NCBI GenBank assembly: GCA_030064795.1
Contig: JASJEI010000376.1
Span: forward strand, 1 to 6,591
Reading direction: 5' to 3'
Length of the DNA stretch: 6,591 nt
DNA from: Pleurocapsa sp. MO_226.B13
GTDB lineage: Bacteria > Cyanobacteriota > Cyanobacteriia > Cyanobacteriales > Xenococcaceae
Under the pieces are notes generated by a model. That model had not been told where the DNA came from and searched no databases. It saw only the letters and a program-made list of their open reading frames with translations. Position 1 is the stretch's first letter. Each line of letters opens with the position of its first letter. Made by a program: the position numbers and the translations under genes. This document shows positions 5,351-6,591 of this stretch, in pieces.

Positions 5351-5444
5351 AATCATGTTGCTCTAATAATTCAAGTATTAATTCTCTAGTAATTGATTTT
5401 CCGTTTAAATATATAACAGGAGTAAGAATAGATTGTTGAATCAT
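5289..5444 (-). CDS. Small hypothetical protein, 51 aa, downstream of HNH gene
   Basis: The frame MIQQSILTPVIYLNGK (1-16) then SITRELILELLEQH (17-30) and YSEAVLVTYLLRSGIPNF (34-51) starts at ATG 5442-5444, 4 nt after the TAA stop of the HNH endonuclease. It has a strand-helix-helix look and no membrane segment or cysteine. An in-frame ATG lies further up at 5474, but it is inside the HNH gene, so the 51-aa form is preferred. Tight spacing argues for an operon with the HNH gene. A role as a partner or inhibitor of the nuclease is only a guess; I do not recognise a family. Its 3' end overlaps a plus-strand remnant. Confidence 0.5.
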   Translation of the reverse strand: MIQQSILTPVIYLNGKSITRELILELLEQHDFIYSEAVLVTYLLRSGIPNF

Positions 5445-5448
5445 GTTT

Positions 5449-5748
5449 TTACCACAGTGACAACTGACCCTCACTCACGCTGCTATATTGACCACCACGA
5501 TGCAAACCCAAATGACAAGCAGCACAAACAGACAGCAAATTAGATAGTCGATTATCCGTCGTGTCATGGTTGCGATGGTGAACCTGAAGGATGTCCGCCG
5601 TCCACTCAGAACGAGTTAAATCTAGGGGTCTTTCCCCTGGTCTGTAACATCTTTTCCCGCAGCATTGACACCGCCAGTTTTGGCTATTTTTCACTGCCAA
5701 TGCTAATTCTTTCCAATTATCGGGGTAAAGACTAGGATTGATAGGCAT
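5449..5748 (-). CDS. HNH endonuclease
   Basis: The 99-aa protein is a compact HNH (beta-beta-alpha-metal) nuclease that cuts DNA with a divalent metal. The N-terminal zinc half is CQCCGKRC (27-34). The catalytic part is QVHHRNHD (55-62) with H57/H58 as metal ligand and general base, followed by DNRLSNLLSVC (65-75) with N66 and N70. CAACHLGLH (75-83) gives the second Cys pair (C75, C78) and H79/H83. All expected residues are present and the length is normal for stand-alone HNH proteins, which are often mobile or phage-linked. The start ATG 5746-5748 is favoured because MPINPSLYPDNWKELA is the usual lead-in to this family. It is followed at 4 nt by a 51-aa ORF. No methyltransferase is nearby, so a restriction role is not supported. 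Confidence 0.92.
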   Translation of the reverse strand: MPINPSLYPDNWKELALAVKNSQNWRCQCCGKRCYRPGERPLDLTRSEWTADILQVHHRNHDTTDNRLSNLLSVCAACHLGLHRGGQYSSVSEGQLSLW

Positions 5749-5792
5749 TTTAGATAGTTTGATCGCTCGTTAATCTCATCTTATCGTATCGG

Positions 5793-5800
5793 GCGATCGC
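5793..5800. repeat. HIP1 octamer
   Basis: A single GCGATCGC 45 bp upstream of the HNH start codon. It is the first HIP1 after a 2-kb gap that covers the 92-aa gene, the SUKH-like unit, the remnant and the HNH module, so it may mark the return to older chromosomal sequence. Confidence 0.8.
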
Positions 5801-6024
5801 CTTGGGAGTCGATTAAATTTTTCTGACCCTTCAGTTACTTGATCTTTACGATCTACCCTTAGTGTGCGCCAGATCACCGTCTTTTGTAAAACTTTATATT
5901 ACTTTTATATTGCAAGACAGTTTTTAAAGTAATGATGAAGATAGTCCAAATACAAATGATCTTGATGTTAAGCTCTGGAATTATTCCGTTTTTCAGTCAG
6001 AATACTATTGTATTTTCTCTGACC

Positions 6025-6054
6025 AAAATTGTTGTCGAGCGCAATTTTTTTTTT
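6025..6054 (+). terminator. Weak terminator-like hairpin plus T10 run
   Basis: AAAATTG (6025-6031) pairs with CAATTTT (6042-6048) around a 10-nt loop, and the T-run continues to 6054. The stem has only one G-C pair, so as a Rho-independent terminator it would be weak. No gene on the plus strand ends just upstream; if real, it would end an unannotated short transcript from the intergenic region. Confidence 0.25.
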
Positions 6055-6139
6055 ACTTGAGACAGAACGAAAACGCGCTTTACTCCCTAGTTCCTGATTC
6101 AGCTTCAAAGAAAGCAAAGGTTAAAAATGATTGGGTAAA

Positions 6140-6160
6140 GAGTGCGGTGCGATCGCACTC
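6140..6160. repeat. HIP1-centred palindrome in leader of the 68-aa gene
   Basis: GTGCGATCGCAC (6147-6158) is a perfect 12-bp palindrome containing HIP1. GAGTGC (6140-6145) can alternatively pair with GCACTC (6155-6160). It ends 28 bp before the ATG at 6189, so it could form a structure in the leader of the mRNA or be an operator, but HIP1 palindromes are common by themselves in such genomes. Confidence 0.6.
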
Positions 6161-6188
6161 CCTCCCTCGATCAAACTAAAATAGAAAG

Positions 6189-6395
6189 ATGATTCACTCA
6201 CTCAAACCCATGAGTATCATCAAAATCGTCAGCATCGATCAATATATACTAGCTGTTTACTACACATCATACGATTGCTACAAATACAGCATCATTGATG
6301 ACTACGGCACTGTCTACGAACCCGATGATATTTTCTTGAGCGCATCAGCAGCAGAACGAGAAGGAAGAGAAGCGATTAACGCCGTCTCTAATTAG
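6189..6395 (+). CDS. Small cyanobacterial hypothetical protein, 68 aa
   Basis: This 68-aa soluble protein has no named function that I know. It is rich in Tyr and Asp: SIDQYILAVYYTSYD (15-29), then YKYSIIDDYGTVYEPDDIF (32-50) and a helical end SASAAEREGREAINAVS (51-67). The 'AAEREGREAIN' ending is a signature I associate with short cyanobacterial proteins, and a weaker version ends the 92-aa protein at 3840-4118. The start is uncertain: ATG 6189 has GAAAG just upstream, while ATG 6210 (MSIIKIV) gives a 61-aa form that may be the conserved one. It stands alone on the plus strand and converges with the DUF4278-type gene; the terminator at 6427-6458 lies between them. No membrane segment, signal or cysteine cluster is obvious. 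Confidence 0.72.
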   Translation: MIHSLKPMSIIKIVSIDQYILAVYYTSYDCYKYSIIDDYGTVYEPDDIFLSASAAEREGREAINAVSN

Positions 6396-6426
6396 TGGCG
6401 AACGAGGCAAGAACAGAATGTTTAAC

Positions 6427-6458
6427 CAAAAAACAGCCAGCCTTATAGCAAGACTGGC
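6427..6458 (-). terminator. Rho-independent terminator of the DUF4278-type gene
   Basis: Read on the minus strand, GCCAGTCTT (6458-6450) pairs with AAGGCTGGC (6444-6436) as a 9-bp stem with one G-T wobble and a 5-nt loop. It is followed by TGTTTTTT (6435-6428). It lies about 30 bp beyond the stop of the minus-strand gene at 6489. The plus-strand reading lacks a proper T-tract, so it serves the minus strand. Confidence 0.8.
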
Positions 6459-6488
6459 ATCCACTGAAGAAGGTTGTTGAGTTGAAGA

Positions 6489-6591
6489 TTAAGCACCGTA
6501 AGGTACACCACGATATTTTTTGCTAATACCAGAAGCAGAATTGATAGGACGAACGGGGCGACGAAGAGTATAAGTTCTACCTAAAAAACGA
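6489..6591 (-). CDS. C-terminal end of a DUF4278-like protein (partial)
   Basis: Only the last 34 codons are in the window; the gene continues beyond 6591, so the start is not visible. The visible residues read RFLGRTYTLRRPVRPINSAS then GISKKYRGVPYGA before TAA at 6489-6491. Small cyanobacterial DUF4278 proteins have a 'YRG(V/I).Y' motif at both ends and a central 'LGR.Y..RRP' segment, and both LGRTYTLRRP and KYRGVPY are seen here. The family's function is unknown to me; they are short basic proteins of about 60-120 aa, sometimes linked to stress responses. A strong terminator 30 bp downstream shows that it is the last gene of its transcript. Confidence 0.75.
   Translation of the reverse strand, partial: RFLGRTYTLRRPVRPINSASGISKKYRGVPYGA

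Larger units (their letters stand above)
5749..6188. other. Intergenic region, no supported gene
   Basis: This 440-bp stretch holds a HIP1 octamer at 5793-5800, a T10 run at 6045-6054 preceded by a weak AT-rich hairpin, and a hairpin around another HIP1 at 6140-6160. One 42-codon plus-strand frame (5932-6060, starting MMKIVQIQMILMLSSG) is hydrophobic, but it has no clear ribosome site and ends by reading through the T-run, so I do not call it. The promoters of the HNH gene (minus) and of the 68-aa gene (plus) must lie here but were not resolved. Confidence 0.6.

Noticed and set aside
5449..5748. HNH gene as part of a restriction-modification system
   Set aside because: No methyltransferase or specificity protein is present in the window.
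5932..6060. 42-aa hydrophobic plus-strand ORF
   Set aside because: No clear ribosome site, and its end is read from a T10 run (FFFT); likely chance in AT-rich DNA.

Overview
The window looks like chromosomal DNA from a cyanobacterium. The octamer GCGATCGC (HIP1) occurs nine times, the DNA is AT-rich, and several genes belong to families typical of cyanobacteria (a NuiA-like nuclease inhibitor, a DUF4278 tail, small proteins ending in a 'GREA(L/I)N' signature). The genus cannot be fixed from the sequence. No rRNA, tRNA or CRISPR array was seen. This is accessory DNA: short genes, strand switches, broken genes and DNA-cleaving enzymes.

Layout. (1) 220-1754, minus strand: a tight three-gene operon in the order GIY-YIG nuclease, NuiA-like nuclease inhibitor with an unusual C-terminus, and tyrosine recombinase. 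Spacings are 4 nt and then an 8-nt overlap. The 219 bp beyond the recombinase stop carry two dyad symmetries and no gene, and could be a recombination or attachment region. (2) 1755-2071: intergenic, with HIP1-containing repeats. (3) 2072-4118, plus strand: a PAPS-type sulfotransferase, a DUF1643 protein whose only canonical start lies inside the sulfotransferase gene, and a 92-aa unknown. (4) 4123-5033, minus strand: an SMI1/KNR4 (SUKH)-like protein, a previously easy-to-miss 34-residue hydrophobic ORF, and a 106-aa unknown, packed with an ATGA overlap and a 3-nt gap. (5) 5041-about 5295, plus strand: what appears to be a remnant of an older two-gene unit, namely a ribbon-helix-helix-like protein without a start codon and the first residues of a second gene. 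It is pinched between two minus-strand modules. (6) 5289-5748, minus strand: an HNH endonuclease followed 4 nt later by a 51-aa unknown. (7) 5749-6188: intergenic. (8) 6189-6395, plus: a 68-aa cyanobacterial unknown. (9) 6427-6591, minus: a clear Rho-independent terminator and the C-terminal end of a DUF4278 protein that runs off the window.

HIP1 octamers are absent from 1-1946, from the sulfotransferase gene and from 3793-5792. They cluster in the DUF1643 gene and the intergenic regions. This supports late acquisition of the recombinase operon and of the SUKH/HNH segment. The most interesting ideas are the nuclease / nuclease-inhibitor / recombinase operon, the hidden membrane mini-gene in the SUKH operon, and the doubly truncated remnant between modules.
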